A DNA stretch of 7,424 nucleotides from Legionella sp. Lineage in GTDB: Bacteria > Pseudomonadota > Gammaproteobacteria > Legionellales > Legionellaceae. Made by a program: the position numbers and the translations under genes. Location: contig SCSO01000300.1 of assembly GCA_004297865.1 (NCBI GenBank), positions 1-7,424 on the forward strand, written 5' to 3'. Of this stretch, positions 1 to 5,765 are shown in pieces (within the stretch, counting starts at the first letter, position 1; each line of letters opens with the position of its first letter). Below the pieces are notes generated by a model that was not told the DNA's origin, ran no database searches, and saw only the letters and a list, made by a program, of their open reading frames with translations.

Positions 1-487
1 CCTGATTTTAATTCCTAGTGAATTTAAAGTGTCGCGTAGTTTACAAAAAGCGTTAAAAAAGCCTTTTCGTTTTTCTATAGATACCGCCTTCTCCGAAGTC
101 ATTCATGCCTGCGCAACCAGCTCTGGGCGCGTTGGAAATACTTGGATTAGTAATGAAATGATCCAGTCTTATACTAAGTTGCATGAAATGGGTTATGTGC
201 ATTCTTTTGAAGTCTGGGATCAGGACAATTTAGTCGGTGGTTTGTATGGTGTTAGTTTAGGGAACGCTTTTTTTGGTGAATCTATGTTTCATACACTCAC
301 AGACGCTTCGAAGATGGCTATGTATTTTTTGTGTCAGACGATGCAAGCCTGGGATTTTGATTTTATTGATTGCCAAATGCCAACGACTCATTTAATGCGT
401 TTAGGCGCCAAAGTGATTGGACGGAGAGAGTTTTTGCATTTATTGGAAAAAAGTTTGCAACATCCCACAAAGTTGGGGAATTGGTAA
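1..487 (+). CDS. aat: Leucyl/phenylalanyl-tRNA--protein transferase, 5'-truncated by window edge
   Basis: Cytoplasmic enzyme that transfers Leu or Phe from aminoacyl-tRNA to N-terminal Lys/Arg of proteins, creating N-degrons read by ClpS/ClpAP. The reading frame is open from base 2 and starts inside the protein (LILIPSEFKVSRSLQK), so the GTG at 29 is an internal Val codon and not a start. About 161 residues are visible of a usual ~230; the N-terminal part lies to the left. Family signatures seen are the TWI segment, EVW..DNLVGGLYGV, FGESMF (bases 272-289) and FIDCQ (362-376). These correspond to the conserved Glu and Asp/Gln residues around the active site of E. coli Aat. The usual IPR.(D/E)(F/Y) near the C-terminus reads IGRREF, a small deviation. 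Two tandem TAA stops (485-490) end the gene. It converges on the C59 hydrolase gene. infA, its common neighbour in gammaproteobacteria, lies 2.65 kb downstream. Identification is very likely correct. Confidence 0.95.
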   Translation, partial: LILIPSEFKVSRSLQKALKKPFRFSIDTAFSEVIHACATSSGRVGNTWISNEMIQSYTKLHEMGYVHSFEVWDQDNLVGGLYGVSLGNAFFGESMFHTLTDASKMAMYFLCQTMQAWDFDFIDCQMPTTHLMRLGAKVIGRREFLHLLEKSLQHPTKLGNW

Positions 488-501
488 TAATACAGTTGGG
501 T

Positions 502-562
502 TTTCGTGCCCGTGAACGTGCCCGGTCTTTTTATTATTCAATATTCAAAGACGGGCACGAAA
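502..562. repeat. Nested inverted/direct repeat after aat
   Basis: TTTCGTGCCCGT (502-513) is perfectly complementary to ACGGGCACGAAA (551-562). The core CGTGCCCG is repeated directly at 517-524, so the right arm could alternatively pair with 517-530 to form a shorter-loop hairpin with one bulged G. It may act as a transcript-end structure for aat, but no T-run follows on either strand, so a classical Rho-independent terminator is not supported. Confidence 0.5.
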
Positions 563-568
563 CAAGTC

Positions 569-644
569 GTAGGTTGGGTCTTGACCCAACATAACCATAT
601 TCTCTCCATTCAAGATTTTTTTGTTGGGTCGTGACCCAACCTAC
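569..644 (+). repeat. Bipartite palindromic repeat element, copy 1
   Basis: A 76-bp element with 12-bp perfect terminal inverted repeats, GTAGGTTGGGTC (569-580) and GACCCAACCTAC (633-644). Each end is itself a palindrome of the form GTTGGGTC-NN-GACCCAAC (573-590 and 623-640). The two palindromes are joined by ATAACCAT, a variable stretch of about 13 bp, and AAGATTTTTTT. A second copy lies inverted at 2909-2988. The layout resembles twin REP/BIME-like repeats or a very small MITE. No coding capacity was seen. Confidence 0.8.
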
Positions 645-678
645 AAATAATTTCCTTAAAGGGAGAAGGGAATTATTT
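645..678 (-). terminator. Hairpin at the 3' end of the C59 hydrolase gene
   Basis: The arms 645-657 and 666-678 pair over 13 positions, including one G-T wobble, around an 8-nt loop. On the minus strand the hairpin overlaps the stop codon at 677-679, and its 3' arm ends AT-rich (ATTATTT) without a true T-run. It could terminate the leftward transcript or protect its end. Part of it (654-670) also matches 3401-3417 at 15 of 17 positions, so it may derive from a dispersed repeat. Confidence 0.4.
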
Positions 679-1765
679 ATTTAACTTGCGCAGGTAAAAA
701 AGTAAATGACGGTGCCGCTTTGAATAACTTTGACACCTCGCCGGAATACACTTGCCCCTTATCCAAAGCCAACTCCATCACTGGAGCGCCAGGTGTGAAA
801 TTTAATTCCTTCAAAGATACCCAAAAGGTATTAGGACGTGTTGCAGAATCAAAATAATAAATGCCATTTTTTTGATCCGATACTGTACGCCAAATAGTAG
901 AAGCGATATTAGGTTGATTTGGTGTAGTAATTCCTAAAGGCACCGCTACAGAACGCATAATACTCATTACTTCAGCGACGGCTTGATAATTGAAAGATTG
1001 GTCAGGAACACTTTGAATGTAATTTTTATCTGCGTCTTTAGGAACCGCCTGCAAAAAGAAAGCCGCACGCGCAAAACGATCTGCAGCACGATTAGTTCCA
1101 GGTAAAAATTCCGTGCCGCCTACACCCTGCCAATACTCATTTAATGCTAATTGCTTACTGTAAATAGGCGAATTAGTCATCACTTGAAACTCTTTCCCGT
1201 GATGAATAACTAATTTGCCAGCGACATATTCAAATATCGCAGAATCCCCACTGGGATCAGAAAGCGATAAATGGACCGTGCTAGGTTTACCATTCGGTAA
1301 ATTAGGTGCCACAATGCTAAAAGGTTCTGCTTGTAAAGCGGTAACTGCTTCTGCAACCGTTGCGAAATTATCCAGAGCATATTGCCCCCATAAACTAATA
1401 GAGATCAATTTACGCCCTGCTGCAGGTTGGCCATAATCACTTTCAGCCAAATACAGCATGTTCATGACCAAACCCTTTTCGTTCATGCCATCTGCAGTAG
1501 CAATTTGATAGACCGAAGACACTACCGAACCGTATTTTGCTTTCCATTTAATAGAATCAGGTCCCGCTGCGCCATCTCGTTCAATCCCTTGCGGAAACAC
1601 CCAAAGATTAGTCAACATGTCTTCAGCCCAATCCATAGAACGACCAGTGATTACCGTGTTGTCTGCGCCAACAAACAAGGTTCGAGTGCAAGCATGAGCG
1701 GAAGGTAAAATCATGGCGCTGATTAAGGCGCTTATTATTGAAGTTTTTTTGATAAATGGGTGCAT
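677..1765 (-). CDS. Secreted choloylglycine hydrolase / penicillin V acylase family amidase (C59 Ntn-hydrolase)
   Basis: Predicted periplasmic or secreted linear amide C-N hydrolase of 362 residues. Residues 1-25 form a signal peptide (KK, a hydrophobic stretch, then AHA). Cleavage would expose Cys26 as the N-terminal nucleophile, as the Ntn mechanism requires. Other expected residues fit family numbering: Arg42 and Asp45 (GRSMDW; mature 17 and 20), Asn198 (TNSPIY; mature 173) and Arg230 (RAADRFARA). The short spacing before that Arg indicates that the tetramer-assembly loop of Gram-positive enzymes is missing, as in Gram-negative cluster enzymes such as Pectobacterium PVA. Those Gram-negative relatives are known to cleave penicillin V and long-chain acyl-homoserine lactones, so a lactone or lipid-amide substrate is plausible here, but the sequence alone cannot decide it. 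An AAGGAA ribosome binding site (1772-1777) supports the ATG at 1765. The gene is divergent from the unknown gene at 1899 and convergent with aat. Confidence 0.92.
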   Translation of the reverse strand: MHPFIKKTSIISALISAMILPSAHACTRTLFVGADNTVITGRSMDWAEDMLTNLWVFPQGIERDGAAGPDSIKWKAKYGSVVSSVYQIATADGMNEKGLVMNMLYLAESDYGQPAAGRKLISISLWGQYALDNFATVAEAVTALQAEPFSIVAPNLPNGKPSTVHLSLSDPSGDSAIFEYVAGKLVIHHGKEFQVMTNSPIYSKQLALNEYWQGVGGTEFLPGTNRAADRFARAAFFLQAVPKDADKNYIQSVPDQSFNYQAVAEVMSIMRSVAVPLGITTPNQPNIASTIWRTVSDQKNGIYYFDSATRPNTFWVSLKELNFTPGAPVMELALDKGQVYSGEVSKLFKAAPSFTFLPAQVK

Positions 1766-1809
1766 AAAAAATTCCTTTTTAGAGACTTATCCAATGAAGT
1801 CACTAAGAA

Positions 1810-1837
1810 AGTATAAACAAATCACGATGATTTGGAA
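1810..1837 (-). promoter_or_regulatory. Candidate promoter of the C59 hydrolase gene
   Basis: On the minus strand, TATACT (1815-1810) is a good -10, with a weak TTCCAA (1837-1832) 16 bp upstream as -35. It lies 45 bp before the start codon. The -35 is a poor match, so this is tentative. Confidence 0.3.
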
Positions 1838-1840
1838 GAG

Positions 1841-1869
1841 TTCATTCATTATCAGCTTTGTTATATAAT
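1841..1869 (+). promoter_or_regulatory. Candidate promoter of the unknown gene at 1899
   Basis: A perfect TATAAT (1864-1869) has TTCATT (1841-1846) 17 bp upstream as a 3/6 -35. The predicted transcript would start near 1876, about 23 nt before the GTG start. Its -35 lies 4 bp from that of the opposite-strand candidate promoter. Confidence 0.45.
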
Positions 1870-1898
1870 GCCTCACATCGCTTTGATAAGGATGTATT

Positions 1899-2891
1899 GT
1901 GCCAAAAAGTATTAAGGAAATCGTTTTAGAAAATAGGCTATTCCATTTCTGTGCGGACCATGGTTCAGAAATTGATTATATTGTGGGTACCCTATTAAAT
2001 AATTTAGAAGCCGCAATTTTTCAAAATAAACCTCTTTTTCAATTTTCCAAAGCAGCTAATATTGGCATTACCGTGGGGTGGAATTATTTTGATGCCGTAT
2101 TTGATGTTTTTGGAGCGTTTAAACAACTCACTGATACCCGCAGTTACCGGCGAACCCAAAGTAAAATCCAAGCCAGTTTAAATATTATCTCCGCTATTCA
2201 ACTATTCTCGCTTTCCTACAACCCCCTGCTGACCACTTATGTCGGTTTGGCCAATGAAACCGACTTAGCGGCTTCTTCTTTTGCTTTTTCGGCCTTGTTT
2301 GATTTATTTGTCGCTGCCCTAGAGTTTTATAACACCAAAAAGGAAATGGAATTTAAGGGTTGGTTAGATGAAAAAATTAAACAACTGATCTACACCATTT
2401 TGCATGGTCATGATAATAAGGAACTGATAAAAGACATTCATTCACTTACTTCAACTCAAATTAATAGAAATCCGCATAAGCATGGTTCCATAAAACTTTT
2501 TTTAGAACAAAAATTACCCCCTAACCCAATCACTCAGCAATTAGTAGGTAGTCTCGAACAACATAACGAGGGGCATTCGGAAAGAAGTCGACGATTACAT
2601 GCCCAATTGGTGCAGGCACATAAAGATAGTCGCGTGAATCTCAATTTAAAAATAGCTAGTTTTTTGGGTATGACTTTTTTAGCTGTCTCGCGTTTTCTAG
2701 ACAGTTCAACTGATGCTGCAAATACCACGCTGGTATTAGGTCTTGGTTTTTCAACTTATGTGGCTTCAGCTTATTTCGCTTATAACAGCGAGCGAGTTAT
2801 AGAAACAGTGAGTTACTATTCAGGGAAATTTTTCGATTATTGTAAACCTCAAGCAGAGCCTCGAGGTTTATCTTTACAAAATGTGGTGTGA
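1899..2891 (+). CDS. Hypothetical protein with four hydrophobic segments, function not recognised
   Basis: A 330-residue protein I cannot assign to a family. The start is GTG at 1899, supported by AAGGA at 1888-1892 (6-nt spacing); an ATG at 1892 is out of frame. The N-terminal 90 residues look soluble and rich in aromatic and charged residues (GWNYFDAVFDVFGAF at 60-74). Two closely paired hydrophobic stretches follow at about 92-117 and 123-144. A charged linker (145-248) contains HGHDNKELIKDIH and RSRRLHAQLVQAHKDSR. A second hydrophobic pair lies at about 250-267 and 275-296, before a polar tail ending SLQNVV. There is no signal peptide. The arrangement suggests a polytopic inner-membrane protein or a protein with two membrane hairpins. 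If the organism is related to Legionella or Coxiella, a secreted effector is conceivable, but no recognisable translocation signal was seen. It is divergent from the C59 hydrolase gene and followed by the inverted repeat copy. Confidence 0.8.
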   Translation: MPKSIKEIVLENRLFHFCADHGSEIDYIVGTLLNNLEAAIFQNKPLFQFSKAANIGITVGWNYFDAVFDVFGAFKQLTDTRSYRRTQSKIQASLNIISAIQLFSLSYNPLLTTYVGLANETDLAASSFAFSALFDLFVAALEFYNTKKEMEFKGWLDEKIKQLIYTILHGHDNKELIKDIHSLTSTQINRNPHKHGSIKLFLEQKLPPNPITQQLVGSLEQHNEGHSERSRRLHAQLVQAHKDSRVNLNLKIASFLGMTFLAVSRFLDSSTDAANTTLVLGLGFSTYVASAYFAYNSERVIETVSYYSGKFFDYCKPQAEPRGLSLQNVV

Positions 2892-2908
2892 ACGCTCTCA
2901 TATAAGAT

Positions 2909-2988
2909 GTTGGGATTTATACGCTCAGACCCAACAAAAAATCTTCAATGAAGTTGAGATGGTTATGTTGGGTCACGACCCAACCTAC
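2909..2988 (-). repeat. Bipartite palindromic repeat element, copy 2 (inverted)
   Basis: Read on the minus strand, this repeats copy 1 in order: GTAGGTTGGGTC (2988-2977), GACCCAAC, ATAACCAT (2966-2959), a variable stretch, AAGATTTTTT (2945-2936) and GTTGGGTC (2935-2928). The far palindrome is altered: its second arm is replaced by a longer loop that closes at GTTGGG (2909-2914). On the plus strand the intact palindrome (2967-2984) is followed by CTACTTGTTTTTT, so it may also terminate the gene ending at 2891. Confidence 0.8.
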
Positions 2989-3087
2989 TTGTTTTTTATT
3001 GAATTAGGAACAATATGGTTGTTAATTACACAAAATCCCTTCCATTTTAATGCGGAATAAGGGGCTTTAGATTGCCATTTTCTTCAT

Positions 3088-3116
3088 TTTAGTGCACTAT
3101 TTCACCTTTATAAAAT
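3088..3116 (+). promoter_or_regulatory. Candidate infA promoter
   Basis: TAAAAT (3111-3116, 5/6 to the -10 consensus) overlaps an alternative TATAAA at 3109-3114. The -35 at 17-bp spacing (TTTAGT, 3088-3093) is weak. The predicted leader is short, about 20 nt. The rest of the gap from 2989 to 3087 shows nothing else that I can name. Confidence 0.3.
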
Positions 3117-3142
3117 AAATAGCTTTAATCAATGAGAGAACT

Positions 3143-3364
3143 ATGGCAAAAGAAGATCATATAGAAATGGCAGGTACAGTGATTGATACTTTACCCAATA
3201 CGATGTTTCGTGTTGAATTAGAGAATGGACACGTAGTTACTGCTCATATTTCTGGTCGCATGCGTAAAAACTACATCCGCATCCTCACTGGCGATAAAGT
3301 CAAAGTTGAGTTAACTCCTTATGACTTAACCAAAGGCCGTATTATTTTCCGCGATAAGAATTAA
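3143..3364 (+). CDS. infA: Translation initiation factor IF-1
   Basis: A 73-residue single S1/OB-fold protein, almost identical to E. coli IF-1 (72 residues). It keeps MAKEDHIEM.GTV, LPNTMFRVELENGHVV, AHISG.MRKNYIRILTGDKV and ELTPYDL.KGRI.FR. It binds the 30S A site during initiation, together with IF-2 and IF-3, and is essential in E. coli. The ATG at 3143 has a weak purine-rich site (GAGAGAA, 3134-3140), close to the start. The sequence is fully intact. In many gammaproteobacteria infA lies next to aat, sometimes with bpt/ate, and near clpA. Here it stands alone: the C59/unknown pair separates it from aat, and convergent pmbA lies downstream instead of clpA. The nearest upstream plus-strand gene is 251 bp away, so infA is probably transcribed on its own. 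Confidence 0.98.
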   Translation: MAKEDHIEMAGTVIDTLPNTMFRVELENGHVVTAHISGRMRKNYIRILTGDKVKVELTPYDLTKGRIIFRDKN

Positions 3365-3392
3365 CTGATAAATTGAGTCACCCTCATCCCAA

Positions 3393-3417
3393 CCATTCTC
3401 CCTTAGAGGGAGAATGG
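3393..3417. repeat. Perfect hairpin between infA and pmbA
   Basis: CCATTCTCCCT (3393-3403), a TAG loop, and AGGGAGAATGG (3407-3417) form an 11-bp perfect stem, preceded by CACCCTCATCCCAA (3380-3393). This looks like a dispersed REP-type repeat of a kind seen in many bacterial genomes. It lies between the convergent ends of infA and pmbA and could stop or stabilise both transcripts, but neither strand has a T-run after the stem. Confidence 0.65.
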
Positions 3418-3424
3418 GGACAAT

Positions 3425-4783
3425 CTATTTACCAGCTACCATCATTTTGCTAATCAGCACGGAGCCGCATTTGGTGGCAATGTTGGGGTTAATATCATTA
3501 CCTACTGCAATAATATCCTTGTACATTTCCTTTAAATTCCCTGCAATAGTAATTTCTTCCACTGGAAATTGGATCTTGCCATTTTCAACCCAAAATCCAG
3601 TCGCACCGCGAGAATAATCACCGGTTAATCCGTTCACTCCCTGCCCCATCAATTCTGTGACTAATAAACCAGTATTCATTTGTTTTAATAACTCGCTTAA
3701 ATCGCCCGCATTGGCATCAATGGTTAAATTATGCACTCCGTCACTGTTCGCGGTGGTTTCTAAGCCCAAACGACGTGCAGAATAACTCGCTAACACATAC
3801 TGTTGCACTATACCGTTTTCCACAAACACATTAGGACGAGTAGGCACGCCCTCAGTATCAAAAGCACAACTACCTAAAGCACCTAAAAGACGCGGTTGCT
3901 CATAAATACGAATAAACTCTGGAAACACCTGTTCCCCTATAGAATCCAACAAAAAGGTGCTTTTTCTATACAAATTCGAACCGCTAATGGCATTAATAAA
4001 ACTGCCAAACAAACCACTGGAAATACGGGATGAAAAGATCACTGGAGTAGTTTGTGTTGCAATTTGTTTGGCTCCTAATCGACTTAAAGTACGCTTTACC
4101 GCATTTTCAGCAATTAATTCAGGTGAAAGTAAATCGCTAGGATGACGTACGCTGCTGTAATCGTAATCTCTTTGCATGGTTTCGCCTTCCTTAGCGACCA
4201 AAGAGCAACTTAAACTATGACGGGTACTGTGAATATAACCCTCACCACCCGCAGAATTTGCGTAGCCATGATGAGACTCATAAGAGGACACGCTAACCCC
4301 ATCAGAATTCACTATACGCGGATCGCGAGAGAGGGCATGCGACTCACAGCGTAAAGCCAACTCAATAGCTTGTTGCGGAGTCACATCCCAGGGATGGAAT
4401 AAATCCAAATCAGGATGATTTTTGGTCATTAATTCCTTATCAGCCAGACCAAAACAAGGGTCTTCCGCACTCACTTTAGCGATATCACAAGCGGCTTTAA
4501 CTAATTGAGCTAAAGCAGTAGATGACGTATCCGTACTACTTGCTCCGCCCTTGCGTTGCCCCACATACACCGTCAAGCCAACCCCTTTGTCTTCACTAAA
4601 AGCAACCGTTTCCACTTCACCCATGCGTACATCCACAGAAAATCCCCGGTCATGATTGACCGCCACAGCGGCATCAGTGGCCCCTTCTCTCTTGGCGAGC
4701 TCCAAAACTTCATTCATAATTCGGGTTAATTCTGTAGTTGACTTATGTACTTCACTATTGTTATGGTTCGGTTTAATTTGCAT
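3425..4783 (-). CDS. pmbA: Metalloprotease subunit PmbA/TldE
   Basis: A 452-residue protein of the TldD/PmbA (U62) family; E. coli PmbA is 450. TldE pairs with TldD, which carries the zinc-binding HExxxH. The complex degrades unfolded or modified peptides, matures microcin B17 and degrades the CcdA antitoxin in E. coli. The protein is full-length, with an N-terminal domain (about 15-130) and the typical C-terminal core. Landmarks are ISSGLFGSFINAISGSNLYR (254-273), the DTEGVPT motif (309-315), ASYSARRLGL (332-341) and MGQGVNGLTGDYSRGATGFW (379-398). As expected for the TldE partner, I see no HExxxH. I chose the ATG at 4783 because GGAA lies 7 nt upstream (4794-4791) and the length then matches the family. 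A longer frame from 4840 has a poor ribosome site and would overlap the divergent neighbour. tldD is not in the window. Confidence 0.95.
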   Translation of the reverse strand: MQIKPNHNNSEVHKSTTELTRIMNEVLELAKREGATDAAVAVNHDRGFSVDVRMGEVETVAFSEDKGVGLTVYVGQRKGGASSTDTSSTALAQLVKAACDIAKVSAEDPCFGLADKELMTKNHPDLDLFHPWDVTPQQAIELALRCESHALSRDPRIVNSDGVSVSSYESHHGYANSAGGEGYIHSTRHSLSCSLVAKEGETMQRDYDYSSVRHPSDLLSPELIAENAVKRTLSRLGAKQIATQTTPVIFSSRISSGLFGSFINAISGSNLYRKSTFLLDSIGEQVFPEFIRIYEQPRLLGALGSCAFDTEGVPTRPNVFVENGIVQQYVLASYSARRLGLETTANSDGVHNLTIDANAGDLSELLKQMNTGLLVTELMGQGVNGLTGDYSRGATGFWVENGKIQFPVEEITIAGNLKEMYKDIIAVGNDINPNIATKCGSVLISKMMVAGK

Positions 4784-4786
4784 AAG
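4758..4786 (+). promoter_or_regulatory. Candidate promoter of the NAGPA-like gene
   Basis: TTGTTA (4758-4763) and CATAAG (4781-4786) are spaced by 17 bp, each 4/6 to consensus. The site would lie over the 5' end of pmbA, because the divergent gap is only 45 bp. Tentative. Confidence 0.25.
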
Positions 4787-4828
4787 TAATTCCGTGGTGT
4801 TGAATGATGTACATAAGGATACAATAAC

Positions 4829-5605
4829 ATGTCTTCGCAAACCAATGCTTATCCAACAATCAAGGCATTTTTGTTGTGTTTCTTTGTGTTGCTCAGTGTA
4901 CTACTTCCTTTTAATTCCTATTCCGCCAATGATTGGCAAGAATTAAGTCCTGGCATTGAATACCAAGATTTACTGGGTGGTATCTTAAATCCTTGGTCCC
5001 ACGTCCATGTCTTTCGCGTTGATTTACAAAAGAACAAACTCGAATTAATTAATGCGAGATCCCTATCATTAAAAAATGCTTCTGCTGATCAATTCGCTGA
5101 ACATGGGAAAGCCCTAATCAGCATTAATGGTGGTTTTTTTGACCATGATTTTAGACCCCTAGGACTAAGAGTTAATAATAAAAAGCTGGAAAACCCGCTT
5201 AAACCTATTAGTTGGTGGGGTGTTTTTTATGTCAAAGGGAATACCCCTTTTATTACCAGCCAGCGGCAATTTGATTATGACAATAACATCGACTTTGCTG
5301 TACAAAGCGGTCCCCGCTTATTAATCAAAGGGAAAATTCCTTCTTTAAAGGTAGGTACAGCAGACCGTTCGGCTTTAGGAATTACTGCCGATGGTAAAGT
5401 CATTATCATTGTCACTAATAATTCCGCTATGAGTACCAAAGAATTAGCTCATTTAATGAAAGCACCTCCATTATCCTGTGTTGATGCAATTAATTTAGAT
5501 GGCGGAAGTTCTAGTCAATTATTTGCGCACGTGAATTCTTTCCAATTAAATGTGCATGGTTTTTCCAATGTTAGCGATGCCATTATTGTAAAATCCAAAG
5601 AATAA
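4829..5605 (+). CDS. Secreted phosphodiester glycosidase family (NAGPA-like) protein
   Basis: A 258-residue protein with a signal peptide: the hydrophobic core is at about 12-27 and the likely cleavage lies after SYSA (30-33). The mature part matches the phosphodiester glycosidase domain (NAGPA; PF09992, formerly DUF2233). Its hallmarks appear in order: ISINGGFF (97-104), VQSGPRLL (158-165), a DRSALGI strand (179-185) and LDGGSSS (223-229). The family includes the mammalian enzyme that uncovers mannose-6-phosphate by removing GlcNAc, and bacterial proteins linked to the cell envelope. A role in trimming glycan phosphodiesters in the periplasm is inference. AAGGA (4815-4819) sits 9 nt before the ATG. 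The gene is divergent from pmbA (45-bp gap). The next gene, nrdA, has its own promoter, so this is probably a single-gene transcript. It appears intact. Confidence 0.85.
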   Translation: MSSQTNAYPTIKAFLLCFFVLLSVLLPFNSYSANDWQELSPGIEYQDLLGGILNPWSHVHVFRVDLQKNKLELINARSLSLKNASADQFAEHGKALISINGGFFDHDFRPLGLRVNNKKLENPLKPISWWGVFYVKGNTPFITSQRQFDYDNNIDFAVQSGPRLLIKGKIPSLKVGTADRSALGITADGKVIIIVTNNSAMSTKELAHLMKAPPLSCVDAINLDGGSSSQLFAHVNSFQLNVHGFSNVSDAIIVKSKE

Positions 5606-5695
5606 AAATAATTTTTTTCTCTTGCTTTTTTAGATCCCAATGATAATTAAAGGTTTTCCGAGGTAGACTATGAGGGAAGAGGATTCACCCACAAG

Positions 5696-5704
5696 TTATC
5701 CACA
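5696..5704 (+). promoter_or_regulatory. DnaA box upstream of nrdA
   Basis: TTATCCACA is a perfect match to the high-affinity DnaA box. In E. coli the nrdAB promoter is known to be controlled by DnaA through boxes upstream of it, linking dNTP supply to replication. Here the box starts about 100 bp upstream of the predicted -10. A weaker partial match (TTATCC) follows at 5718-5723. Confidence 0.7.
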
Positions 5705-5742
5705 ATATACTCCCAGATTATCCTATTGACCCCATCAGAAAA

Positions 5743-5758
5743 ACACATTATCTTGTTA
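5743..5758 (+). promoter_or_regulatory. NrdR box 1
   Basis: ACACATTATCTTGTTA matches 12 of 16 positions of the published NrdR box (acaCwAtATaTwGtgt). It pairs with a second box whose start is 32 bp downstream, the three-helical-turn spacing typical of tandem NrdR sites on ribonucleotide reductase promoters. Confidence 0.75.
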
Positions 5759-5765
5759 TTATAAC

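Noticed and set aside
29..31. GTG as start of a short complete gene
   Set aside because: The frame continues upstream to the window edge with Aat-like sequence, so this is an internal Val codon of a truncated aat.
370..594. 74-codon plus-strand ORF overlapping the end of aat
   Set aside because: It lies mostly out of frame over aat and then runs through repeat DNA; no ribosome site or family similarity.
1688..1765. C59 hydrolase as a lipoprotein because Cys follows the signal peptide
   Set aside because: AHAC lacks a proper lipobox, and the Cys must keep a free N-terminus as the catalytic nucleophile in this family.
2534..2728. 64-codon minus-strand ORF inside the unknown gene
   Set aside because: Antisense to a longer frame that has a good promoter and ribosome site; composition looks like a shadow.
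569..2988. Composite transposon or CRISPR-like array
   Set aside because: No transposase, integrase or cas-like gene lies between the repeats, and two copies 2.3 kb apart are not an array.
4784..4840. Longer pmbA start (19 extra residues)
   Set aside because: The extension overlaps the divergent gene, has a poor ribosome site, and makes the protein longer than the family; the ATG at 4783 has GGAA at 7 nt.
4656..4946. 96-codon plus-strand ORF spanning the pmbA 5' end
   Set aside because: It is out of frame with the signal-peptide gene starting at 4829 and antisense to pmbA; shadow of two real genes.
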